Positions 11,790-23,770 of a stretch of DNA of 64,000 nt are shown here, one piece after another (position 1 is the stretch's first letter; the number at the start of each line of letters is the position of its first letter). The notes beneath the pieces are model-generated. The model did no database searches. It saw only the letters and a list, made by a program, of their open reading frames with translations, and was not told where the DNA came from. Source of the DNA: Sympetrum striolatum (taxonomy: Eukaryota; Arthropoda; Insecta; Odonata; Libellulidae); contig CANPUZ010000032.1 in NCBI GenBank assembly GCA_947579665.1, forward strand, positions 558,001-622,000, read 5' to 3'. A program made the translations under genes and the position numbers.

Positions 11790-13140
11790 TCCTCTTCTAT
11801 CCTACTTCCATCAGTCGCCCTGTTGTATTCTGTACAACACAGACAGTTTTTTGGGTCCCGTTTCTACATGGGTGGTCCCTTGTACCTCATGCCCAGGTCT
11901 ATTCCTATATCGCACTTACCATTAACTTGTAACGTCATCAAATGCTTCTTTTTAGTCATAAACCGACTGCAAAAGCGAGTAAATCTGTGAAGTGACGACT
12001 ACAACGCGCGACCGCTTGGGTAAGTTTTTCATTGGTGACTCTATTTTCACTTATTATAATGTTTACATGGAGTTTTTCCCTTAATTTGTCTTAAACCTTA
12101 TTATACTCATTTCAATTTTGGAACAAATAGACATCTGGCTTTTTAGGTACTCTCTAAACGCATGTAAATAAATAAAGGTGAATAATAATATCTTTTACTA
12201 TAAGTTGTACTTAAATTATTCCTATTATTAATGAGAAAATATCTACATTATTTCAGTAAATTTTTAAATTTGTTTAATATCTTATTTATGAAGAGCTACT
12301 CTATAAAAGAGATCATTCTATAGAAAAAAAGAAATAATCACTTGGGTCGAGTTCAGATAAATCCTAAACAAAATGAGGTGGTTTATGAAAAACTGTGTGC
12401 GGAAATTTTCTTTGAGTGACAGTGAAAAATGCACAATAGTAGTTAATGGGAGGGCTAGTAGTCATTCAGATGAAATTTATTAGAATAATATGGCATACAT
12501 AAAAGTATAGATAATAACTTACGTATTAAGGCATGATAGCCTGCTTATGGAAGTATTAGAATGATCGACTGAAGGGAGAAAGTAATTCTAGATTAAGTGT
12601 GGCAGGAGATAGAAACCATTGAGGCCTAGAGCCATAAAAAGAATAAAACAGATAAATTAGATAAGAATAATCTCAAACTTTTAATATCCCAATATTTAAT
12701 GCATAATATCATAGGTGCGACTTATGAAAGGTTAAAGTGAAATACTATATTTTGTTTGAAGAACCTTCTGATATTTTAGAAATAATCAAAGTTCCCCCTT
12801 GAAAATAGTTTTAATGCAATCTCATTCTACAAAGAAATCCTGGGTTCCACATCAACCAGCTCTACCATTCGAAATGATTGCAGGAATTTCAATTTTTTTA
12901 TGGTACATTTACCCAGAAATTGGAAGTATACAACCAGGAGTGTGGACAGGAGCAATGCTTCATAAACACAGTTTATTATTTACCTTATGATCCTGGGCAT
13001 TATTTTTTTCTGCCATATATTTAAAATTGGAGATAAATAATTATACTTGGGGATCTTTGTGACATGATGTCCACATAAAATTTTCAATATTAATATGGTT
13101 CTTGAATGCAAGCAACTTTTGCTCATGTATAAATATAAAT
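11790..13140. other. unassigned AT-rich spacer with one short odd frame
   Basis: From ATG 12,814 a frame of about 58 codons reads KKSWVPHQPALPFEMIAG and FLWYIYPEIG and looks protein-like, with hydrophobic stretches. It is then broken by two in-frame TGA codons, after which a plausible sequence resumes. I do not recognise the family. It could be a decayed retrocopy. The rest shows nothing. Confidence 0.3.
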
Positions 13141-13149
13141 TATTTATGT

Positions 13150-13185
13150 ACAGTGGCGGAAAAAATTATCGCAACACTTTGCGCG
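13150..13185 (+). mobile_element. Tc1/mariner-type terminal repeat, single end
   Basis: A TA followed by CAGTGGCGGAAAAAATTATC and GCAACACTTT resembles Tc1-like terminal repeats of the CAGTGGCGG...TATCGCA type. The matching inverted end was not found within the next few kilobases. This is a solo end or a heavily truncated element. Confidence 0.4.
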
Positions 13186-16180
13186 CGCACCAGTGGCTTT
13201 CACAGAAACTATTTGGAATTCTGCTTTCTGTGACTGACTGGCAACACCGAGGAAAGCCTCGAAAAGCGGTAATATTTGAGTCGGAGCCTAGAACTTACAC
13301 AAATTTCCTCTCTTTCGAACTCTTCTTAGAGCCTTCGCGCGAACTCTCCCCGAGTTCGTCGTGTTTATTTCGGCGTTTCTCTTTCACAGATAGTTATCGT
13401 ATTTATAGAACGATAAGTTGAATATATATTTATTCCAATTTAAATCTTAAATGCAATAAAATACATAGAAAATAATTGAAACTTAATTATTAATAATGTG
13501 AAGAATGCTATTCAGTTTTAATAATGCGTAGCAATAAGGAATAAGTGGGATTGGAGTAGGAATACGCGATGTGGTGATTCTCACCTTTAGAGAACGAGAA
13601 TCTTGGAGTCTAGAGGAAAATTATGTTCTGCGAGATTATAGCGAGAACAGATGGCCTATAATGGTCTCTTTTCCTGGATAATTTGTGCGCTAATAAGGCG
13701 TTATTTTGTTAGTTTGGTTTCTCACTCCAACATACGTCTTACGGCTGCCTGCTGGATATTAATGTAAATGTAATTCTTCAAACGTCCAGTTCAAACATAG
13801 GATATTCATTATTTGTGATAAACATTCCGAGGAGGATTTTTGATTACAAGTCTTATGTTTTCAATTCAGCAATTAGAATTCGAGAAGTCGTTAGAACGAT
13901 TACTGAGTTACTAACTATGAAACAATGTAAAATTTGTATTTTGTCTAAGGAACATAATTTTTCCCCAACTTAATCATGCAGACGAAGGAAATTCGTAATA
14001 TAAATTTATATACACCATTTGTCACCTAGAATACATGAAATCATTGTCCGTCCGGAGTTAAAAGGAAAAATACCAATTCCAAAGTTAAAACAAACATGAT
14101 TTCATAAAAACCGAACAATTTCTGCGCATATATCGAACTTGTCTTACATTTTGTAACAGGGAGTTCGGTGACCTTGGTCATTAGTCAATTGTGTTGCCTT
14201 CGCGCGGAGAAATTCACGTAGAAATGCATTAAGGCTTTGATAATTCGCGAGGAGAGTCTTTAACCACAAGTTGATCCCTTCAAAGTATTGCAGGCTCCAA
14301 TACAAAACAAACGTTGAAATGCATTACCTCGCGCGGAAAAGCTTTAACCATGTGTCGAGCACTTTCAAAGCAAGTATTGCAGGTGCAAGGTATATTTTTC
14401 CTTTTCAAGCCTATATCAGCTAGACTCAGGACCCTCATTTTACAGTCGCCCAGTAGAAACAATCCTCTGGCTAATTCAAAGCTCCTTCCTCACCATGGTG
14501 CTAAGGAAATTAGATGTTATTGCACTTGTAAAAATATTCCCAAATAATATTATTATATTAGCGTATTTTAGTAAACAAAGACTTCCTAATAAACAACCCA
14601 AGTTTTTAGTACTGATACGTATTTTATGAACGTCTGACTTTATAAAGTTAATTAACCAGGATTATGCTGCCATAATAAAATTATTAATAAGCTGCTAAAA
14701 TGGACTTCTCAGTTTGTTGGGAAGTGTCATAAATATAACTAGTTGCTAATTAAGAGGTGATTTTGCAGCTGACTGACACATGTTATTGGCATAGGAAGGG
14801 CACGAGCTCGAATTCCGCTTAAGTTAAATGAGTTTTTTTATCTTAAACTTCTCTTGTTCGGGAAATGAACGAATGTAAGATATGATTTCCACATATATTT
14901 ATACGCCCCTGTAATGAATATACATATTTGCCAGAGAGATGCAATTCATTATGGAAAAATAACCATTGGACATGAAAGATGCGGAACCGATTCATCACCA
15001 ATTGTCGGTCAAGAAAATGTTTCGTGTGTCAGTGAAAATTCCTCTTCTACCAAGGATTCGAGGTCGTTCGCTGAAAGACAATTCTTTAACTCATTTTCCA
15101 CAATTAGAGGTATTTGACAGGGCCTCCTGATTTCCCGAAGCACGATGAACCTTCGGCTTTCAGTGCAGAGGATTTTCGAAAGCCTATGCGTCACTCGCAA
15201 CAACAAACCGGTCGTAAGGCAAGGAGCTCAGGCTTACTTACTCAGACTTATTGGCGACTATTTCTTCATTTAGGTCTTCACGTAAGTAAGCTCTATGCTG
15301 TGATCACCAGTAAAGAGGGCTATTCTCAAAGGTTTCGATTCCGTGATTAATTGAAGGTGTTTTGGTCACGTTTAGGCACTTGTGGTATTGTAGTGATAGC
15401 CGTGATTATATAGATTAGGTATTTATCTTTAGGAGGACGCAATTTTAATTCAATTCGGTCTATTTTTAGGTATTTAAGGAATACAAGTATGATAACTTGT
15501 ATTTCTCATAAGACATGTTCGTACTTGGACGTAAAAGGTGATTTTTTTCAACAAATCCAACCGATAATAGTTACATATTATCATTAAAATATATATTATA
15601 GTTCAAGCTTTAGATAAAAACTATTTTGATGCCAATTGATTGATATTTAAGTATTTTAATGAATTAAAGAAAGTTACCCTGCATTTGAAAAATATAAAAT
15701 CGGACGAAAAAAATATTTAATAAGATAAGATTATTTTACAACAACTAAATAAAACGACGTGATAATACAGATTACAATTTAAACTCAAGAATGACCCATT
15801 GCAGATGGAAATCTAAATATGTTTTGCCATTTAAAACAATCAAAGAATTATATTCCGCTGATTCCGCTCGGCAACTTCGAGATCGATAGTATCGACGACA
15901 TGGGATAACCTAACTCCTTAAAAACGTAAATAACGAAACGTGCCAAAAGGTTTTCAATTCCCTGACGGTGGAAGAGCTGTTGGAATTGAAGGATAGACTC
16001 TGATAGTTAATTTGGTAAACATCCCGAAAACATTTTTTTTATATATTGTTACGGTCAGTGGCATGTGACTGATTTTTCAGCTTCCAAAAACCTGTCCGGC
16101 CCGAGCAATGCCCAAAATATCAGTTAAATTTGTGTACTTGTTTGATTTATATATCTTCTAAAGTATGATTACTTTCAAAT
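13185..16180. other. unassigned spacer with a short tandem duplication
   Basis: No gene is recognisable. Between about 14,190 and 14,400 two related blocks follow each other. Each contains GAAATGCATTA, a TCGCG-rich segment, CTTTAACCA and AAGTATTGCAGG, with a period near 95 bp. The open frames at 14,280-14,547 fall inside this duplication and are not convincing genes. Confidence 0.4.
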
Positions 16181-16184
16181 ATTG

Positions 16185-16239
16185 GGTAAATTTCTAGAAG
16201 AGGTCTGTTTGGGAGACAGACCTCTTCTAGAAATTTACC
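16185..16239. repeat. perfect 24-bp inverted repeat with 7-nt loop
   Basis: Bases 16,185-16,208 and 16,216-16,239 are exact reverse complements around the loop TTGGGAG. The core contains TTCTAGAAGAGGTCTGT. A perfect 24-bp stem in otherwise decayed DNA is unusual. It could be a recent foldback event, a small-RNA precursor or the remnant of a palindromic element. Confidence 0.85.
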
Positions 16240-16870
16240 AAAATTAAAAATAAAGAACTGTGGCGTCTTGTCAACTCCGTTTGCGAGCTGACCGTAAGTA
16301 CGAATCAATTCGAAATGCATACCAGTAACATTCCATGTCTACTCATCAAACCCATACTACCACACCACCTCAGATGTTCTTAAAATTTGGTTTACCAAGT
16401 ACTAAGACTAAGAAAAATAATAATTTTAAAATTTTTCTTCCAAAACTTTACCAAAGTTTTCATAACTCACCAAAAAACCGTGAACGTTTTTGTTTAAATG
16501 CTCCCGAACCTAATTAAGCTAGAGAAATAGGAGAGGTGTCATTTTGCAGCGTTTGTAATGTTCTTTCGAATGATATGCAACACGAAAAGATGCTTTCAAA
16601 ATCCATATAAATATTTTGATTAAAATTTTTCAAAAAGTACGTAATTTAAAATTCTCAAAACATTTGTGTGAATACTTCGTATTGTTGTGTATCATATAGT
16701 TAAATATGAATGTAGGGTCATTAATGGGTTCATTGTAAAAAAATACTTCTGATGCTGGATTCTCATTTTTACCCAATTTTGACAATATATATTTATAACT
16801 CAGGTAATTTTTATTTTTATTACCTAAATTTCAATGTTATATAAAATTTTGACTAGTACATACTGTATGT
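16240..16870. other. unassigned AT-rich spacer
   Basis: A 60-codon open frame at 16,335-16,517 has low-complexity composition (THQTHTTTPPQ, then lysine and asparagine runs) and no recognisable domain. Nothing else is supported. Confidence 0.35.
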
Positions 16871-17305
16871 ATTATTTTGATACTGTATTTTTATAATATT
16901 CTTTTATTTTTCCTCATAATGTACATTTTCCTTTTTTTGTTTTTTATGTTACTTTGTATATTGCAATCTCTTCTTAAATGTGAACTGATTCTTATTTATG
17001 TATCGCATGTAAGTACTTATTGGCAGTGTATTTATTTATTTTTGAATGTTTTTCTCTTCTCTTATCTTTTAGCTATAACTATAGGTAGGTTTGTGCAGGT
17101 TTTTCACACCCCCCTTCCTCTTGGGTGTTTTCCTGCAGTGGATTTTCTTTTTCCTAAGAATCTCTAAGGTTTTTAACATTCACAATTCTTATAATTTTTT
17201 CTACTTCTAATTTCATAATTAACGACGATGGGTTGGATGGAAGAAGAGACTTTTAAGTCTCAATCTCGCCCAAATAAAGACGATTTATTATTATTATTAT
17301 TAATT
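16870..17305 (+). mobile_element. LINE 3' tail (Jockey/CR1-like)
   Basis: A T-rich stretch ends in CTCAATCTCGCCCAAATAAA, then GACGATTTATTATTATTATT. An AATAAA followed by a short TTA-repeat tail is how many insect Jockey/CR1-group retrotransposons end. The 96-codon open frame at 16,877-17,167 is low-complexity 3' UTR and not a membrane protein. The tail ends where the 1.4-kb repeat begins. Confidence 0.5.
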
Positions 17306-18745
17306 AAACTTAGCTTCCCTAAATAAAGTAAAAAGATAGCCATCAAATCTGCTAAACATAAGAAGAATCATGAATCAATTGAATCATTTCTTCTGGTGCT
17401 TGACTCCACTTCAAGCGACTATTCTAATCTAATACTCTTCTAATATCTAATTTAATTTTGCAAATGAAATATATTCTCTATGACAATAAAAATGAACCTT
17501 GTGTGTACTTTTGATGCTAATGCTATCACTTGTCTGGAGTAGAGGGTACAAATAAGCAGCCTTTTATCCTGAACTATCCTCATGGGGACTGGAAGTAAAA
17601 TAAATTTATTCATTAGTGATTACAATAGCCATTAAGAATGGGTCATTTACAGTTTTTTTATATTCCAAACCCGATACCGATTCTTGTTATCAATTCACAA
17701 TTCTGTAAATGCAAATTTTTGATTTGCATTAAACTAAAAAAGGTAATCAGGAGTATTGAAAATTGAAACAACTTTTATATTTTTCTTAAAAAATAAGTCC
17801 AGTCTAAGTAGGCATAAATTTCTTTCCCAAGTGACAAAATTGCACACAATTACATATACTGCTTATTAATGTTTTTTATTATTAATGATTTAGTGCGTTT
17901 AAATCAGGGAAAATGGTTTCTTAGCCAAAATTTGTCAATACCGCAAAATATACAGAATTATTACAGATGTTGGTTAGGCAATAAGGTGGGTCTTTTTGAC
18001 ACTTTTTCTGATCGCAATGTAATGTGGGGCAAAAATGGGTCACCCATATTCCAGATATGGTTTTTTTTTCCAAATCAAATAATATCTTCTGTTAAAATTT
18101 TTGCCTCTAGAAGTTCCGAAATTTTAACAAAAAGTAACAAAAATTGTCAAAAATTTAAGTTTGGTTAAAGGAAATGTTTTTTAGATTAAGTGAAGTCATT
18201 TGCGATGAAGACTTACATTCAAGCCTCAATAGGCCTCTTCAGTGGGCAGAGATGCTTCCTTTGGCACCAGAAAAAGAAGCAAAATCAGTAAAACTAAGCT
18301 ATTTTGTAGCTTCTTCCGTTCTTGTCTATTCCTTCACAGTATCGTGAAAGCAAGGGTAACGTCAAATTTTTATTCATGATATGGGTGCCACGCAGGATCA
18401 CAGAATATCTAATTATGCCCATTTCATTACATATTATCTTCGGAATCGACTTTAAAGAATTCCATTCTTTGATTTTAGATTCCTCCAAGAATCAGTTGAA
18501 TCGAGAATTGGAATTGACCCATCCTTAGTATAAAGTTTGAACATTGATCGAGATTATCTGGAACATGCACTCATTATTAAGATTAAATCATTTTTTTAGT
18601 TTAATAATTTCAGCTTATATCTGTCCTACAAGACTATCTGTTACTAACCATATCATTGGTAGCCTACGAATTTAATTTAGATCAGTGATCATCATCTGGA
18701 TAGAAATACTGTATAGCATATATGGAAATATGTCCTATTTGTATA
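17303..18745 (+). repeat. 1.4-kb direct repeat, copy 1
   Basis: This block is nearly identical in long stretches to 31,375-32,880 and has the same orientation. Shared landmarks include AATTAAACTTAGCTTCC at the left, GCTTGACTCCACTTCAAGCG, AAATCAGGGAAAATGGTTTC and GGCCTCTTCAGTGGGCAGAG. An open frame from about 17,869 includes LNQGKWFLSQNLSIPQNIQ and GNKVG and is shared by both copies, but I do not recognise it. No terminal repeats were found, so the element class is unknown. Confidence 0.8.
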
Positions 18746-20340
18746 TCAACAAATGTTAGAAGATGAAATTCCTTAGTAATGAAATTATTAATTTATTATT
18801 CAAAATTGAATTCACATATTACAATTTGAAATCATATATTGTCCATACCATACTTGTCCGCTACAGTAGCTGTAAAGGCCTACTGGGAACCTGGAAAAAC
18901 TTGTATTATGATGGAAGAGAAGGATAAATTTGTGAATATATACATTTTTGTGATTAAAAAAATGTAAATGGGATTTTTAATAATATTTGTAATATATGCA
19001 TATGTGTTGCCACCAGACGATTAGTCCACTTGTAGCATTTTATAATAATAATAATATAGTTTAGAAAGTCGAATTACTTGATAAACAATATTGCTGCTAT
19101 TTGATTTCCATGGATTACTAAGGATTTCTTTCTTTTTAAGGTTCTTTGACAGTCGGCGACACCAAGCCATCATGTAATTCACCGTCATAGCACATATGAC
19201 GGCTGTAGTTTAGTTTTTTATCTTTTTGCGTTGGTAGCAATAGAAAGTGTGAAGAACCAATGAAAAACCATCACACATCATAACCAAACAATTGTGACCC
19301 ACAGCAGGTTATTTAACAGATAAAACAGTGGAAGTGGTTCAAGATTAAGTATTCAATATCATTAATCATAGCAACCATTGGAAGTAAATCTTATGTTTAA
19401 GTTGCAGTTACGTTATTACGTAGAAAATCGTATTAACCATTGTGGATACAGTCAATAGTTTCAGGTGACACTTGGTGATATTTTTCCATTCCTAAAGATT
19501 AAAAGTAAAACTTACTATATTCTGTGCATTTAACCAATAACAACTGAGTATGCAATTAAAAAAATACTTGTGTTGAAATGATAGTGAAGGTAAAAATTAT
19601 GTTTTATAATTCTGCTGTCATGCGTTTATTTTTGTTTAACAATCGCATGATCCCTATTTTTGATGTAATTGGTTTAATAAGTTAATTGAAATTGAACTTA
19701 AGTATGCTTATCAAGTGTAACACAACAAATTCGGGTTTAACATTATATTTAGAATAAAATTGATTCATCGGTATGCAAATATCAAGTGAAATCTATGGTT
19801 GGGAGGTATCAGATAATTAGATTGTTGGAATTAGAGTATTATCAAACTTGAATAGAAATTAATATTTGTACACTTTACAAGTGTGTAGTTAGGATTAATT
19901 GAATGTTCTGCTCTATAAACTTCTTATGAGCCATGTATTGACTAGATTACAAATTTAATTGCAGCCCTTCCATTCTGATAAAACAAAAAGATTTTAACTC
20001 CATAACCACTTGCAATTCTAAGAGTGGCTAATGTCATTCAGAAACCTTATACGATTATAACATAATGTGGATACCTACTTCACGTTGATATTTATTTATA
20101 TAAACTCTAGGAATTAATCAGTAATGGAGTGATAAAGGTCATATTTTCTAGTGCCTTAGGCTTACCTTGTAAAAATAATTTTTTTCATTGAATCTTCTCA
20201 CGGCCTATGAGGGGGCAAAGGTGATAAAGAGCGCTCTCACCGGTACATAATCGCTTCTATCACCCTCTGTTGTTCGCATGACGTTGCCCCTGGCAACTAT
20301 GACACTCTCACCATATGCTACAAGTGTTCAGTACACATAT
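18745..20340. other. unassigned AT-rich spacer
   Basis: No gene, element end or long open frame is supported here. A GC-richer patch around 20,200-20,330 shows no recognisable coding or repeat signal. Confidence 0.4.
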
Positions 20341-20640
20341 TGGCTCAGTCGTCAAAGGAACTGGTTGTTTCCAACTGCCAAATAATTCAAATTTCTCCTC
20401 TTTTTTCTCCTAAATTGTGTAATTTGGAATCCAAAATGATATTCCACGACCAAAGCAAGAATCTTTCATTAATTTCCCATCTTTTGGTACTTGTCTTGAT
20501 CTCATAGGACCATCATTTAAAATTTAATTCTGCTGATGAAACGAAGCTTGCAAACAGTAAATGAGAATTTACATGCATTTTTGGTGGAAGTCTTTTCCAG
20601 TCCTGGGACCTTTGACAACTGGGATTGATTTTTTTGCTTG
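20340..20640 (+). repeat. family B repeat, diverged copy
   Basis: The order of blocks matches family B read in its reverse orientation: a CAAAATGATATTCCACGACC block, TTTCCCATCTTTTGGTACTT, GGACCATCATTT, AATTTAATTCTG and TTACATGCATTTTTGG. It is among the most diverged copies. Confidence 0.6.
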
Positions 20641-20818
20641 CTGTTTCAGGTTAGTGTCTTAGCTCTGTGAAAATCCAATATGACTACTTTTAGGAGAAGT
20701 TCTAGGGCAAATTTAATAGGCTAAGGTCAAGTTTACACCTTGAAATTGACCTCAAATTCCATGAACCTTTACCCTGAAAAATATATTTATATATATGTTA
20801 CTTTAGCAAAAGTCTAAT

Positions 20819-20939
20819 CACTCTTCACACAAGTGCATTTTGTCTGATCTATCTCTTCCTTTTTTATTTTCTTGCATTAATTTTGCATCCATGATTATGC
20901 TCCTTTCTTGCAACATCATATGCACTTGTGTGAAGAGTG
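20819..20939. repeat. 19-bp perfect inverted repeat around an 83-bp spacer
   Basis: CACTCTTCACACAAGTGCA at 20,819-20,837 is the exact reverse complement of 20,921-20,939. The right arm overlaps the last codons of the SF3-helicase reading frame on the minus strand. Terminal or near-terminal hairpins are common in ssDNA replicons, but a chance or later inversion cannot be excluded. Confidence 0.75.
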
Positions 20940-21650
20940 GGATGAAAGTAGGATAACTTGCTGTTCCACCTCAGTCTCCTCCTCCAGAAGTATTTCTTCC
21001 TTCTGAATAAGGCATTCCGAAAGCCACCAATATGGTTCTGACGCATATATTATATTAAATCGGTTAAGAAAAGCGTCATCGTCACCTAAAGTGTCGAAAT
21101 TAGAGTTACAAATTACTAAGCCATCAAATTTAATAATCCTACCTGGCATACATTTAACAGGCGCACAAAATTCTTTTCCTTCGATTAATCTCTAAATCAA
21201 ATAAAATAACATGATGATAATTTGGTAATAACTCGGAAAACACAATTTTTCCTATGTCAGGATGAAAAACAAACTTCATATTCTCTTTACTGATTAATTT
21301 TTCAATCGAACTTGTTTTTCCTACATTACTATGACCATAAAGATATAACTGCTTTTTCTTATGAAATTGATCAAAAAATGCATTATTAAACCATGTTACT
21401 ACTTCACCGGCCCATCCAGAATATGATTGTTCAAGTTTCTTAAAGTTAAATTTTTGATTCTATATTAGACCAGAAAGATTTGTGATACTGTTCAAGAAAT
21501 TTATAGAAATTACGGTGTTCAATGACAAATGGATCGACCACAGAAAATTTTGAAGATTTCTATCCCAATGATAAATGTGATCTTCTAAATTAATATTGAT
21601 GGAGTTCAAAATTCTCCCATTGGAAATACATTGCAGTGATTTTAAATAAT
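20916..21650 (-). pseudogene. SF3-helicase (Rep-like) gene fragment, frameshifted
   Basis: The minus strand encodes a Walker A motif GHSNVGKTS (about 21,305-21,345), then a hydrophobic strand with acidic residues (VILFDLE). After a frame change near 21,165-21,190 comes a motif-C-like GLVICNSNFD and an NRF arginine-finger-like position. The order fits superfamily 3 helicases of ssDNA virus replication proteins and related mobile replicons. A further piece upstream (FVIEHRNFYKFLEQYH) sits in another frame, and stops occur. The last frame ends at a stop near 20,916. It is either an endogenous viral fragment or a relic of a rolling-circle-type element. No Rep nuclease motifs were seen. Confidence 0.6.
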
Positions 21651-22320
21651 TTTTTGAATCTGTTTTCAATAATATGGGAATGTAAAACCCAGCATGTGAA
21701 CAGAAGTCATAACTATATTTCATATACAAAGTCTTCCTAATGATCCTTGGTTCAATTCCAGAGCACCGTTTACATTCCCCAATACATTTCAAATGGAGAT
21801 AACAGAATCTTATTTTCTGACCTTTCTATTATGATATTGACTTCAAACTTTGGATTACATTAGTGCTATCCTTACCAGGTCGTTATATTTATTTACATCT
21901 TGGAATTATGGTTTTGGGTTTTTCTGAATTCTCCATTATGAAATGTGTGTCAGAGATTTCAAATATTTTTATTAAGCATTTCCGGAGAACATGGAAACCA
22001 ATAACACAGAATCTGAACAGAAGTGGTGGATATATTTTAAAAACATTGTTTGTCCTTCGTTTGACGCCATTTTCATTCTACCATTCAAACAAAGGGGAAT
22101 ATGAGTTTTGTTTGAGGACCTTTCCAATATAACAAACTTTTATAAATGGTACAAGTTGTCCCTACCAAATAGTTATACGCAATCTCATTTTATAAAAGAT
22201 CCTGGGCTTTTCTCCAAATGCACAAGTGTCTAATTTAGAGTCCTAATAACCAATTACACCTTTGCAAAGTACATCACTTTAAACTGTTTGTTGGGGCAGT
22301 TAGAAGTATATGCTTGCAGA
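21650..22320 (+). repeat. degenerate family A units
   Basis: From about 21,655 the sequence follows an inner family A unit: the CCTTGGTTCAATTCCAGAG motif at about 21,745, CATTCCCCAATACATTTC, GGAGATAACAGAATCTTATT and TATTGACTTCAAAC. The equivalents lie at 26,820-26,990. Three further weak units follow to about 22,320, with most T-arm motifs lost. Confidence 0.55.
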
Positions 22321-22344
22321 ATACAATCAACTTTCATTTATAGT

Positions 22345-23770
22345 AAACTAGCTGTACCCGTTCACACGTTGTTGTGTTTAGAGAAGTGTGATCTCTTTCT
22401 TGCCTTGCTTGCCTCTGTTCACTCGTTTCTAATGATCGTTCTTCTCTTCTCCTTTTTGCTTGATTTGTAGATAGACCAATAGCACTTCGCGTTGGCGGCA
22501 TAATTTTAGGGTTAAATAAAACGTATTTCCAATTATTTTCCTATTCTGGAAATTAATAATATTTTTATTTATTCGCGTATTAATAATTTATTCTCGTATT
22601 AATAATTGCAAAAGTTTTTGACTGCATTTTTGTATTTATTAGAATTTGCTGGCGAAAAATCGAACGTCAAATGCATTAATGTTCTTTTTTGTAATTTAAA
22701 TTAATTTTTTGATATCTTATAAGAAATACAATTTATGTATTTAAAATATTTTAAATTTTAATATAATTAGTAATATTCAAACAATAATTGAAAAAATATA
22801 AATTCTACCCAAATGGGATCAATTTATGTATCGTTCTTCTATTTTTCCCGTAGAAAATCCATTCGCAATTTGTATGGCAGGCAGCTATTCGCGTTGCAAG
22901 GCTATTATAATGAAATCATACATACTATCTACATTACTTTCATTCAGTATATAAGAAAATATATTATCACAGTACCTTATCAGTTCGGAGTAAGATATGC
23001 TAAATTATGTGCTACTCTACACTTCGCATCTCGCAAATCTCAAATAGAACACATATTCAACTGAAGAAGACCTAAAAATTAAATTCAGTCTCCTCAAAGA
23101 CATAAAATAAATTGAAATGTTGAAAATAGATGATATTTGTAATCAAAGTCGGTAACGTCATCAACTCACCAAGTTGTCCAGTACATACAATCTCTTGAAT
23201 TTATCAAAATATAATTTTCATTAAATATCAAAAACCGTTTACTCCACGATAATATACGTAAATATTTACGTTGCTATAAACAAACATCATTTGAATACGG
23301 GAGTAAATTCTCAATGTGTTCTTATGAGAAAATTCAACAATCGCATTCGTTGTAACTGAGAAATAGTTTGTTTATAACCTCAAAATTCATCAAAATTATC
23401 ATCTAATTATCTCTATGTCTCGTAATTTCCGATCGTAAACTATATTTCATGACCAAAATGAGAAACTTTATTCAATTTCCCTTCTTTTGGTGGTACTTCT
23501 AAATCCATACGTTGGTTAATTCTAATTTAATTTTGCGAAAGAAAGGAAGCATGCAAGTGATAAAATCGAAGTTTACATGTATTTCTTATGGAAACTGTTT
23601 TTCCTTCTGGAGTCGAACTGAGTACTCCGATTAAAATAAAAATTTACAAAAACCTTCCCGGGGATATACGTAATAATTTCCCAAATTTTCACGACGATTG
23701 GATGTATGGTTTTTGAATCTATCGAGTACAGACAGACAGACATACATCCATTTTTATATATATATAGATA
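22345..23770 (+). mobile_element. family B long copy, non-autonomous element
   Basis: The stretch starts with ACTAGCTGTACCCGTTCACA and ends with a GACAGACAGACATACATCC block, then TTTTTATATATATATAGATA. The right part (23,320-23,640) is the family B core found many times in this window, including CCCTTCTTTTGGTGGTACTT and a TTACATGTATTTCTTATGG block. Its 83- and 86-codon open frames show no recognisable domain. The TATATATA-ended layout resembles dispersed insect elements that insert at TA-rich microsatellites. The class is uncertain. Confidence 0.5.

Noticed and set aside
16877..17167. Membrane protein of 96 residues
   Set aside because: The hydrophobic frame is a T-rich LINE 3' tail that ends in AATAAA and a TTA repeat.
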